In this document: in pieces, positions 1 to 5,895 of the stretch
Layout of the letters: every line of letters begins with the position of its first letter
How positions within the stretch are numbered: position 1 is the first letter of the stretch
Assembly (NCBI GenBank): GCA_003529325.1
Contig: DPVW01000019.1
Coordinates: 1-8,575, forward strand
Direction: 5' to 3'
From: Candidatus Latescibacterota bacterium
GTDB taxonomy: Bacteria; Latescibacterota; UBA2968; UBA8231
DNA length: 8,575 bases
Made by a program: the position numbers and the translations under genes
Notes under the pieces: generated by a model
The model's database searches: none
Told to the model about the DNA's origin: nothing
The model's input: only the letters and a program-made list of their open reading frames with translations

Positions 1-103
1 TACCGGATATCCGGCCGGACCTCGTTGGAAAGCAGCACTCCTGCAGCTCGAAGGTGTTGCCGTGGACGACGACCGAGTCAAAATCAAACCCCCGTCGACG
101 TGA
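1..103 (+). CDS. 3' end of an unidentified protein-coding gene (partial)
   Basis: The frame starting at base 2 is open from the window edge to a TGA at 101-103 and gives about 33 residues. These read like real protein: a Tyr-Pro-Ala-Gly-Pro-Arg-Trp segment, a short Ala/Leu-rich helix, then a charged Val-Asp-Asp-Asp stretch and a Lys/Pro-rich tail. The Gly-Pro followed by an amphipathic helix loosely recalls the C-terminal region of CCA-adding/poly(A) polymerase proteins, but too little is present to assign a family. The same frame continues past the TGA straight into the Xer recombinase reading frame. This gene therefore either ends just before the recombinase, as a same-strand operon partner, or has a start/stop arrangement disturbed by a base error. 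Confidence 0.45.
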   Translation, partial: TGYPAGPRWKAALLQLEGVAVDDDRVKIKPPST

Positions 104-166
104 GTAGCTATCGAAGCCCAACCCTCCTCTCTACGTGAGTCCCTGCAGGATTTCCTCGACGCCCTG

Positions 167-1024
167 GTGCGTGACGGCTCCCTGTCGGCGAGCACGCTGT
201 CCGCATATCGTCGCGACCTGGAACGGTACCTGCTGTTCTGCGAGTCCCGACAAGTGCGCAAGGCTGGCGACATCCTTGCCCAGACCACGGCGGCACACAT
301 GCAAAATCTTCATGAATGTGGTCGCAGCCCCGCCACCATCGCTCGCAGTCTATCAGCCCTGCGACGATTCCACGATTACCTGAGGACCACTGGTGACTGC
401 CCGAGAGATCCCACAGTCGGGTTGAAACCACCCCGGGTGACTCGCCCTGAGCCTGACCCGCTTACCGTGGACGAAGCACGACGTCTCGTCAGCGCCGGCC
501 TTGATGGGGACTCACTTGCCATGCGTGACCATGCCATTCTCGAAATTCTCTACGCCGCTGGGCTCCGCGTCTCAGAGTTAACGGCCTTGCGGCCCCCCGA
601 CTTGTTGCTTGAGCACAGTCTGGTCCGTGTCCATGGCCGGGGTGCACGGGAGCGTGTCGTCCCTTTGGGGGACGCTGCGATCGATGCGGCAACGCGGTAT
701 GCACGTTTTGGCCGGGCCTCCCTGCTGCGAGCCTCCGACCCTGACACTGCCCCATTCTTTGTTAGTGCCCAGGGGCGCTCCCTGTCACGCATGAGTGTGT
801 GGAAAATCATCCGTGTCGCCGCCCGCTCTGCCGGAATCGACCGAGCCGTCAGCCCACAGACCTTGCGTCATACATTCGCTGCCCATCTGCTTGGTGGCGG
901 CTTCGACCTGCGCGATGTCCAGCATCTGCTTGGACATGCCGACATTTCGACGACCTCCATCTATACACGCGCTGATAACGAACGACTGCAGGCATTGCAT
1001 CGTACCTACCACCCACGCGCCTGA
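167..1024 (+). CDS. xerD: Xer-family tyrosine site-specific recombinase (XerC/XerD-like)
   Basis: XerC/XerD recombinases resolve chromosome dimers at dif sites. From the GTG at 167 the protein has 285 residues (E. coli XerD has 298). An N-terminal SAM-like core-binding domain spans roughly residues 1-95 and the catalytic domain roughly 100-280. Visible catalytic-domain landmarks are Arg134 in GLRVSEL, Arg234 in TLRHTF, His257 in LLGH and the nucleophile Tyr266 in IYT. The C-terminus YHPRA matches the HHPRA ending of E. coli XerD. Two expected catalytic residues are replaced: the beta-hairpin Lys (GKG in XerD) is Arg158, and the first His of the HxxR motif is Gln231. The start is doubtful. The frame is open from 104 and encodes a plausible first helix (ESLQDFLDAL) before 167, but there is no ATG, GTG or TTG there. 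XerD rather than XerC is a guess from the C-terminus. It is the first complete gene in the run, 6 bp before the M50 protease gene. Confidence 0.88.
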   Translation: MRDGSLSASTLSAYRRDLERYLLFCESRQVRKAGDILAQTTAAHMQNLHECGRSPATIARSLSALRRFHDYLRTTGDCPRDPTVGLKPPRVTRPEPDPLTVDEARRLVSAGLDGDSLAMRDHAILEILYAAGLRVSELTALRPPDLLLEHSLVRVHGRGARERVVPLGDAAIDAATRYARFGRASLLRASDPDTAPFFVSAQGRSLSRMSVWKIIRVAARSAGIDRAVSPQTLRHTFAAHLLGGGFDLRDVQHLLGHADISTTSIYTRADNERLQALHRTYHPRA

Positions 1025-1030
1025 GTCACA

Positions 1031-1672
1031 ATGTCTCCTACTTTTCAAGAATTCATCCTCTGGTTTCCCGCCGTCGTCGTCGCCCTGACGGTGCACGAAT
1101 TTGCCCACGCCTATGTCGCCGACCGACTCGGAGACCCGACGGCACGCGCCTTGGGGCGGGTGACGCTCAACCCACTCTCCCACCTGGACATGATGGGCAC
1201 GATTCTGCTCGTCATCATGCACTTCGGCTGGGGTCGACCCGTTCCGGTGGACACGCGATATCTGGCCAATCCCAAGCGCGATATGTTGGTAATCGCTGCC
1301 GCGGGACCGGCGATCAATGTGGTGACCGCCCTCGTCGTCGGTCTGGGCCTGCGCCTCTTCGGGCCGTTGCTGTTGACATCTGAAACTGGGGTCCTGTTCT
1401 ATCTCGGCCTGCGGGCCCTCGTCCTGCTCAGCCTCCTGCTCGCATTCTTCAACCTGCTACCCGTGCCACCTCTGGACGGTTCGAAGGTCCTGGTGGGCGT
1501 GTTGCCGATCCCCCTCGCCAACAGCTACGCGCGTCATTCGAGTCTTCTCTCCTGGGGCCTGATGGGACTGATCGTGGTCGGCGCCATGACCGGCTGGCAT
1601 CCGCTGTCGAAGCTGATCTACCCACCTGCCCGGGGGCTTTACGTTTTGCTCACCGGCACCGATATGCCCTGA
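1031..1672 (+). CDS. M50 family (site-2 protease-type) membrane zinc metalloprotease
   Basis: A 213-residue polytopic membrane protein of the minimal M50 class, which is related to site-2 proteases and Bacillus YwhC and lacks PDZ and CBS domains. The zinc-ligand motif HEFAH lies at residues 22-26 inside the first membrane segment. The second metal/active-site motif, NLLPVPPLDG, is at 141-150, with Asp149 the expected third zinc ligand. Further hydrophobic stretches are at about 84-112, 121-141 and 173-186. Length and motif order are normal for this subgroup, so it should be an active intramembrane protease; its substrate cannot be read from sequence. The ATG lies 6 bp after the recombinase stop with no clear Shine-Dalgarno, which suggests translational coupling. 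An HtrA-type protease lies three genes downstream. Confidence 0.9.
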   Translation: MSPTFQEFILWFPAVVVALTVHEFAHAYVADRLGDPTARALGRVTLNPLSHLDMMGTILLVIMHFGWGRPVPVDTRYLANPKRDMLVIAAAGPAINVVTALVVGLGLRLFGPLLLTSETGVLFYLGLRALVLLSLLLAFFNLLPVPPLDGSKVLVGVLPIPLANSYARHSSLLSWGLMGLIVVGAMTGWHPLSKLIYPPARGLYVLLTGTDMP

Positions 1673-1676
1673 AAAG

Positions 1677-2501
1677 ATGGGCCTGCTCGGTAACATCGCT
1701 CTTGGCAAGTACGTGGCGGGGACCTCCATCCTGCATCGGCTGGATCCGCGCACCAAACTGCTCGCCGTCCTGGTCTGGATGACAGCGGCTCTGGCCTCCC
1801 GAGGCATCCCCGCGGTGGCAGCGTTCTGCATCTTTGTTATCGGCACCACTTATCTGTCCCACCTGCCGCCCAAACTGCTGTTGAAAAACCTGCGCTCCTT
1901 CCTGTGGCTACTGATGATCACCGCCCTGCTGCACGCGGGTATGACACCGGGGCATCTGCTCTGGCACATCCCTTGGCTCGAGCTCAACATTACCGAAGAG
2001 GGCTTGCAGGCGGCGGCCATCTTTTGCCTCCGCCTCGGCGCCGTGGTCACGGCGGCATCCCTGTTGACTCTGACCACGTCACCCATGGAATTGACGGATG
2101 GTCTCGAGCGCCTCATGCGCCCCTTCCGGCGGCTGGGGGTCCCCGCCCACGAACTGGCGATGATGATCTCCATCGCCCTGCGCTTCATCCCGGTTCTGGC
2201 GGAAGAAGCCGACCGTCTACAGAAGGCACAGATCGCTCGAGGGGCTGAATTCACCGGCCACCCCATCGCTCGAGCCCGCAAACTCGTCCCCTTGCTCGTC
2301 CCCCTCTTTCTGGCAGCCTTTGCCCGCGCCGATCGACTCGCGATCGCCATGGAGGCACGCGGCTATCGCGGTGGGGAGGGACGCACTCAGTATCGGCAGC
2401 TACAATTCGGCACCGCCGACAGCCTCGCCGCCTGCGTCTGCATTGGCGGTTGTTTTATCATGTGGTGGGTATCGCAGCTTGGCCGGGGTCTGTTGCCGTG
2501 A
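1677..2501 (+). CDS. ecfT: Energy-coupling factor transporter transmembrane protein EcfT (CbiQ family)
   Basis: EcfT is the membrane scaffold that couples two EcfA ATPases to a substrate-binding S subunit in vitamin or metal importers. The 274-residue product opens with the family's usual LDPRTKLL segment (22-29), followed by several hydrophobic helices. It carries the two cytoplasmic Ala-Arg-Gly coupling signatures at residues 187-189 (AQIARGAEF) and 227-229 (AMEARGYRGG), which dock on the ATPases. A final membrane helix follows at about 248-266. The ATG is 4 bp after the M50 stop. The gene's end overlaps the truA start by 4 bp, an ecfT-truA adjacency also seen in Firmicutes. No EcfA or S component lies in the window, so the substrate is unknown; a shared ECF module encoded elsewhere is likely. 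Confidence 0.92.
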   Translation: MGLLGNIALGKYVAGTSILHRLDPRTKLLAVLVWMTAALASRGIPAVAAFCIFVIGTTYLSHLPPKLLLKNLRSFLWLLMITALLHAGMTPGHLLWHIPWLELNITEEGLQAAAIFCLRLGAVVTAASLLTLTTSPMELTDGLERLMRPFRRLGVPAHELAMMISIALRFIPVLAEEADRLQKAQIARGAEFTGHPIARARKLVPLLVPLFLAAFARADRLAIAMEARGYRGGEGRTQYRQLQFGTADSLAACVCIGGCFIMWWVSQLGRGLLP

Positions 2502-3301
2502 CCACCTCCCCGGGCAAACGGACGCTCCGTCTGGATCTCGAGTACGATGGCACCGATTTCGTCGGTTGGCAGGTGCAGGCTCGCGGTCGCTCCGTCCAGG
2601 GAGAGTTACAGCGCGCCCTGCGGACCCTGTTGCAGGAGGAGGTGACACCTCATGGCTCGGGACGAACCGACGCTGGCACTCATGCCCTCGGCCAGGTCGC
2701 CCATTGCCACACGGGCAGTACCCTACCCGTGGAACGCCTCCTGACGGGCGTCAATGCACTGCTGCCACCTGACGTGGCGGTCTCTAACGTGTGTTGGGTC
2801 GATGACGACTTCCATGCCCGCTACAGCGCCCGTGGGAAGCGTTATCGGTATCGGATCAGCAGCGCCCACAGTCCCCTCGATCGTCATCGTGTCTGGACGA
2901 TGTTTCGCCCCCTTGATCTGGAGCGGATGACGGCAGCCGCCGGATTTTTGACGGGAGCACTCGATTTCCGCGCCTTCTGCAAAGCCCTGCCACCGCCAGA
3001 CCACTTCGAGTGCCGTATCGATGACGCATCCTGGAGACGACAGGGACGGGAATTCATCTTCGAAGTCGAAGCCAATCGCTTTCTGCGTCATATGGTTCGA
3101 ATCCTCGTGGGTACGTTCGTCCAAGTTGGTCTCGGCAGGATGTCGCCAGCCGACTTCGGCCAATTGCTGACGCCGGCCTCGGGGCGGAACCATGGGGGCC
3201 AGACTGCCCCGTCGCGTGGGTTGTGCCTGCTCTACGTGAACTATCCATCCTCCTTTGGTGGGCGCTCGGGCGCATCTGTGCTGGCCACAGGTGCCCCTTG
3301 A
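2498..3301 (+). CDS. truA: tRNA pseudouridine(38-40) synthase TruA
   Basis: TruA converts uridines 38-40 in the tRNA anticodon arm to pseudouridine. The 267-residue product begins LRLDLEYDGTDFVGWQ (residues 10-25), the classic TruA opening. The catalytic motif GSGRTDAGTHA is present, with Asp58 as the nucleophile. It also has the conserved KRYRYRI strand, the RFLRHMVRILVGT helix and the closing TAPSRGLCLLYVNYP motif, followed by an extra tail of about 17 residues. The start is taken as GTG 2498, which overlaps the ecfT stop (GTGA) and sits 9 residues before the conserved core. An upstream in-frame start at 2450 would add 16 residues inside ecfT and is unnecessary. Translational coupling to ecfT is likely. 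Confidence 0.95.
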   Translation: MTTSPGKRTLRLDLEYDGTDFVGWQVQARGRSVQGELQRALRTLLQEEVTPHGSGRTDAGTHALGQVAHCHTGSTLPVERLLTGVNALLPPDVAVSNVCWVDDDFHARYSARGKRYRYRISSAHSPLDRHRVWTMFRPLDLERMTAAAGFLTGALDFRAFCKALPPPDHFECRIDDASWRRQGREFIFEVEANRFLRHMVRILVGTFVQVGLGRMSPADFGQLLTPASGRNHGGQTAPSRGLCLLYVNYPSSFGGRSGASVLATGAP

Positions 3302-3326
3302 ATGTGCCGTATGTATTGTACATATT
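3298..3326 (+). promoter_or_regulatory. Possible sigma70-like promoter ahead of the HtrA-type protease gene
   Basis: TTGAAT (3298-3303) and CATATT (3321-3326) each match the sigma70 -35 and -10 consensus at four of six bases and are separated by the ideal 17 bp. This is the most AT-rich stretch between genes in the window. A start of transcription near 3333 would leave almost no leader before the ATG at 3336 or 3339. Promoter rules in this lineage are unknown, so this is a weak sequence-only prediction. Confidence 0.3.
3310..3324. repeat. Inverted repeat TATGTA-TTG-TACATA (possible operator)
   Basis: A perfect 6-3-6 inverted repeat lies in the gap between truA and the serine protease gene, within the spacer of the candidate promoter. 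Its size and position would suit binding of a dimeric regulator. The stem is short and AT-rich and is not followed by a T-run, so a terminator is unlikely. Confidence 0.4.
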
Positions 3327-3338
3327 GAACTTAGGATG

Positions 3339-4460
3339 ATGAATCACAAGTCTTGGTGGCCCCCGAGCGCCGTCACCGCTGCGCTGGCAGCCTGCCTGAT
3401 GTCAGGCGAATCTGCCGCCAGCGATCTGAACATCGACGGGACTCGGCGCAATGCGCTCGTACGCGCCGTGGAACGGGTACAACCTGCCGTTGTCAGTATC
3501 CACGTCGTGCATCGAGAACGAGTCCTGCGCCAGGACCCTTTGCTCGAATTCTTCCGCTTTGGACGCCGGTATTACCGGACCGAACTGCGTGATCGCATCA
3601 CCGGTGGCTCGGGATTTCTCATCGACGCCTCGGGCACCGTGTTGACCAACGGCCATGTACTCGGGCAGGATCAACCGATGCGGGTGGAGGTGTCCCTGCC
3701 GGACGGACGGGTCTTTGAGGCGAACGCCGTTCACCGAGACGAAGCCCTCGACCTGGGCGTTCTGCAGATCGACGGTGCCGATCTCCCGGTTGCGCCCCTC
3801 TGGGAATCGGGCGATATTCTTGTCGGAGAATGGGCCATCGCCATCGGCAACCCCTTCGACCTCGGACCAACCGTAAGTGTCGGTGTTATCAGTGCAATAA
3901 ACCGAGACTTCCCCGAGCGTCAAGGAGACTATTACTACCAGGATATGATCCAGACCGACGCCGCCATAAATCCTGGCAACAGTGGGGGTCCGCTGGTCAA
4001 CGCTCTGGGTGAGGTCGTCGGCATAAACAGCTTCATCTACACCGGTGGTGAATTCAGCTTGGGGTCCATCGGGATCGGTTTTGCGATTCCCGTCCAAGCG
4101 ACACGCCCGTTCCTCGAAGAGATTCGCACACAGGGGCGTTTGCGCTCGGCCTGGCATGGGATCGCCGATCTGCAGAATGTGACACCGCGGCTGGCTGCCT
4201 ATCTTGAGTTGAACAGCACCGAGGGAGCGGTGGTGGTTACCGTGGCGATGGACAGTCCTGCCGACGAGGCCGGACTCGGGCGTGGTGATGTCATCCTCTC
4301 CATGAATGGAAAAGGGGTGGCGACGGCGATCGAAGCTTGGCGTTTGCTGCAGAGCTTGCGTGTCGAGCAGGAATGCGTATTTGAAGTTATACGCCGTGGC
4401 AAGCGAAAAACCGTGAAGTTTCAGGTCGTCGAACGGCCCGGGGGTACGGGTTGGAACTGA
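3339..4460 (+). CDS. HtrA/DegS-type periplasmic serine protease with one PDZ domain
   Basis: A trypsin-like (S1C, HtrA/Deg family) envelope quality-control or stress-sensing protease of 373 residues. The catalytic triad is visible: His106 in LTNGHVL, Asp138 in DEALDLGV and Ser215 in NPGNSGGPLV. A single PDZ domain occupies about 275-365, with the typical DSPADEAGLGRGDVILSMNG run at 305-324. One PDZ resembles DegS/HhoB rather than two-PDZ DegP. The N-terminus (residues 1-28) is an export signal with an Ala-rich core. It contains LAAC at 16-19, a good lipobox, so it may be a lipoprotein; cleavage near AAS-D at about 28-29 is the alternative. ATG codons at 3336 and 3339 are both possible. The second is used because AGG at 3333-3335 precedes it, although spacing is short. 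The gene has its own 37-bp AT-rich upstream gap. Confidence 0.93.
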   Translation: MNHKSWWPPSAVTAALAACLMSGESAASDLNIDGTRRNALVRAVERVQPAVVSIHVVHRERVLRQDPLLEFFRFGRRYYRTELRDRITGGSGFLIDASGTVLTNGHVLGQDQPMRVEVSLPDGRVFEANAVHRDEALDLGVLQIDGADLPVAPLWESGDILVGEWAIAIGNPFDLGPTVSVGVISAINRDFPERQGDYYYQDMIQTDAAINPGNSGGPLVNALGEVVGINSFIYTGGEFSLGSIGIGFAIPVQATRPFLEEIRTQGRLRSAWHGIADLQNVTPRLAAYLELNSTEGAVVVTVAMDSPADEAGLGRGDVILSMNGKGVATAIEAWRLLQSLRVEQECVFEVIRRGKRKTVKFQVVERPGGTGWN

Positions 4461-4509
4461 AGAGCGCTACTTACCTTGCGGAGTTGGCTCCGGCCAATAA
4501 GACCGTATC

Positions 4510-4514
4510 GGGAG
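4510..4514 (+). promoter_or_regulatory. Ribosome binding site supporting the TTG start of pssA
   Basis: GGGAG lies 7 nt before the TTG at 4522. This is a good Shine-Dalgarno at ideal spacing, and it decides the start because no ATG occurs before the conserved N-terminus. Confidence 0.6.
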
Positions 4515-4521
4515 TTGTTTC

Positions 4522-5241
4522 TTGATTTACATCAACCGCGCCATCATCCCCAACCTGTTCACTATCGGCAATCTGCTGTGTGGGTTCCTGGCACTTCGTT
4601 ATGTCACCGAAGGCAGATACGTTTCCGCCGCCTGGCTGGTCGTGCTGGGAGCGGCCCTCGACAATATGGATGGCCGCATTGCCCGGTTGATCGGTCGGGA
4701 CTCGGCCTTCGGTATCGAATTCGATTCCCTCGCCGATGTCTGTACTTTCGGCGTCGTGCCAGCCTTCATGCTCTATCACAGCCTGTTTGCCTCGGGTTGG
4801 GGGGCGACAATCGCCTTTGTGTTTCTTCTGGGTGGTGCCTTCCGCCTGGCCCGCTACAACGTCATGAGTCACGAGTCCCGCAAGACCGACTACTTCACCG
4901 GCCTGCCGATTCCCGCCGCCGCGATCGCTCTCACCCAGTTTATCGTCTTCACTGAACATGCCTGGCAGACGGCGCACGCCGCCCAACTTGGTGTCATCGT
5001 AACGATATTTCTGGCGGCGCTGATGGTGAGCCGAGTCGAATACGACTCGATGCCGAACTTTCGCTCCAGTGGTTTCTGGGATCGCTGCAAACAAGCCTTC
5101 TTTATCGGTGGTGTCGCCCTTGTCGTGCATCCAGCGACATCAAAGGACTTCTTCTTCCCCATCCTGTTGGTCTACCTGCTCACCGGGGTGGGGCGCTCGG
5201 TTGCCAGGATCTTCAGCGATGAGGTGACCCAACACGCCTGA
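4522..5241 (+). CDS. pssA: CDP-diacylglycerol--serine O-phosphatidyltransferase (phosphatidylserine synthase)
   Basis: PssA joins CDP-diacylglycerol and serine to make phosphatidylserine, the precursor of phosphatidylethanolamine, at the inner membrane. The 239-residue product carries a complete CDP-alcohol phosphotransferase signature: Asp47, then Asp50-Gly51-x2-Ala54-Arg55-x8-Gly64-x3-Asp68-x3-Asp72. The opening IPNLFTIGNLLCGFLA (9-24) and the later FTGLPIPAAA are typical of the membrane (type II) PssA subfamily. Several transmembrane helices follow. The start is TTG with a strong GGGAG ribosome site. It lies 61 bp after the serine protease gene. The decarboxylase psd, often its neighbour, is absent here. 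Other CDP-alcohol transferases such as PgsA are less likely given the GLPIP motif. Confidence 0.93.
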   Translation: MIYINRAIIPNLFTIGNLLCGFLALRYVTEGRYVSAAWLVVLGAALDNMDGRIARLIGRDSAFGIEFDSLADVCTFGVVPAFMLYHSLFASGWGATIAFVFLLGGAFRLARYNVMSHESRKTDYFTGLPIPAAAIALTQFIVFTEHAWQTAHAAQLGVIVTIFLAALMVSRVEYDSMPNFRSSGFWDRCKQAFFIGGVALVVHPATSKDFFFPILLVYLLTGVGRSVARIFSDEVTQHA

Positions 5242-5276
5242 AGCGTGTACGGGTTCTAGCGGAACGTGGGCTACCT

Positions 5277-5561
5277 ATGATGCTGCGTGATAAGCCCGTC
5301 AGTCATCTGATTCTCATTCTTTTTATCAGCGCCATCGGTGGTAGCGTCATCGGTGAGTCACTGCGGTTGATCTTGTGGTTTGTCGCTGGGAAGGACAGTA
5401 TCGTCGAGCGAGCACTGCTCGACTACTTCCCATACGCCATCGGCCCGCATATGCTGAACCTCATCATCCTGTCCTTTCAATTCGAACTGACCCTGAATTT
5501 TAATGTCATCACACTGCTCGGTGTCTTTGTCGGCTGGTACTACTTCAAGTATTCGTACTGA
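5277..5561 (+). CDS. Small DUF4321-like integral membrane protein
   Basis: A 94-residue protein with a hydrophobic helix at about 9-25 and a second hydrophobic region at about 56-92 ending in an aromatic tail (WYYFKYSY). The pattern of helix, polar loop, Phe-Glu-Leu-Thr-Leu-Asn-Phe-Asn segment and final helix matches what I recall of DUF4321, a family of small two-helix membrane proteins without known function. Two tandem ATG codons begin the gene, at 5277 and 5280. A weak GTGGG lies just upstream. It sits between pssA (35 bp upstream) and tatA (26 bp downstream), which suggests an envelope role but does not define one. Confidence 0.75.
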   Translation: MMLRDKPVSHLILILFISAIGGSVIGESLRLILWFVAGKDSIVERALLDYFPYAIGPHMLNLIILSFQFELTLNFNVITLLGVFVGWYYFKYSY

Positions 5562-5576
5562 CAGACAGGTAACCAC

Positions 5577-5580
5577 GGAG
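5577..5580 (+). promoter_or_regulatory. Ribosome binding site of tatA
   Basis: GGAG lies 7 nt before the ATG at 5588, at ideal spacing and strength. It confirms the short MFPSHWE N-terminus. Confidence 0.6.
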
Positions 5581-5587
5581 AATCGTC

Positions 5588-5893
5588 ATGTTTCCGAGTC
5601 ATTGGGAAATCCTCGTCATCTTTCTCGTCGTCCTGCTGCTCTTCGGCGCCAAGCGCATCCCGGAAATGGCCAAAGGGATGGGCAAGGGCATCCGCGAGTT
5701 CCGCAGCGCCGTTAAGGATGTGCAGGAGGAGGTCGATATCGCCGGACGCAACGACAGCCGTCCGAATATCCCCCCCGCATCGACTGCGCCACCGGCGGCG
5801 CCACCAGGACAGGTGGCACACACCGAGTCGGTCCCCGCACCTGCGGCTGAGTCCAGCGGGGCGGAATCGACGCAGAAAGAGACCCATTCCTAG
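5588..5893 (+). CDS. tatA: Sec-independent (Tat) protein translocase subunit TatA/TatE
   Basis: TatA forms the size-adjustable pore of the twin-arginine export pathway in the inner membrane. The 101-residue product has the standard plan. A single N-terminal membrane helix (about 6-20) is followed by the Phe19-Gly20 hinge and KRIPEMAKG. An amphipathic helix, GMGKGIREFRSAV, runs to about residue 42. A long Pro/Ala-rich, unstructured tail (about 55-101) completes it. The short tail and FG-x-KRIPE pattern favour TatA over TatB. TatC is not in the window. The stop lies 2 bp before the gatA start, so the two are probably cotranscribed although unrelated in function. Confidence 0.92.
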   Translation: MFPSHWEILVIFLVVLLLFGAKRIPEMAKGMGKGIREFRSAVKDVQEEVDIAGRNDSRPNIPPASTAPPAAPPGQVAHTESVPAPAAESSGAESTQKETHS

Positions 5894-5895
5894 CA

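Noticed and set aside
1..170. A dif site or other attachment site next to the Xer gene
   Set aside because: I looked for a 28-bp dif-like core with 11-bp half sites and AT-rich centre and saw none in this stretch.
2450..2497. Upstream extension of truA by 16 codons inside ecfT
   Set aside because: The extra residues precede the conserved TruA opening. GTG 2498, overlapping the ecfT stop, gives a normal-length protein.
3255..3338. Upstream extension of the serine protease gene into truA
   Set aside because: It would put about 28 non-signal residues before a clear export signal and ignore the ATG pair at 3336/3339.
3402..4157. A 251-codon open frame on the - strand across the HtrA-type protease gene
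   Set aside because: It mirrors the protease codons and shows no protein-family features.
4484..4497. Inverted repeat TTGGC-TCCG-GCCAA before pssA as a terminator
   Set aside because: The stem is only 5 bp and no T-run follows. It is too weak to call as a terminator.
4471..5130. A 219-codon open frame on the - strand across pssA
   Set aside because: It is antisense to a clear pssA. The translation is low-complexity, charged and without family resemblance, as expected from the complement of a GC-rich membrane-protein gene.
5253..5265. Inverted repeat GTTC-TAGCG-GAAC between pssA and the DUF4321-like gene
   Set aside because: A 4-bp stem is expected by chance and has no T-run. The GGTTC is not part of a tRNA.
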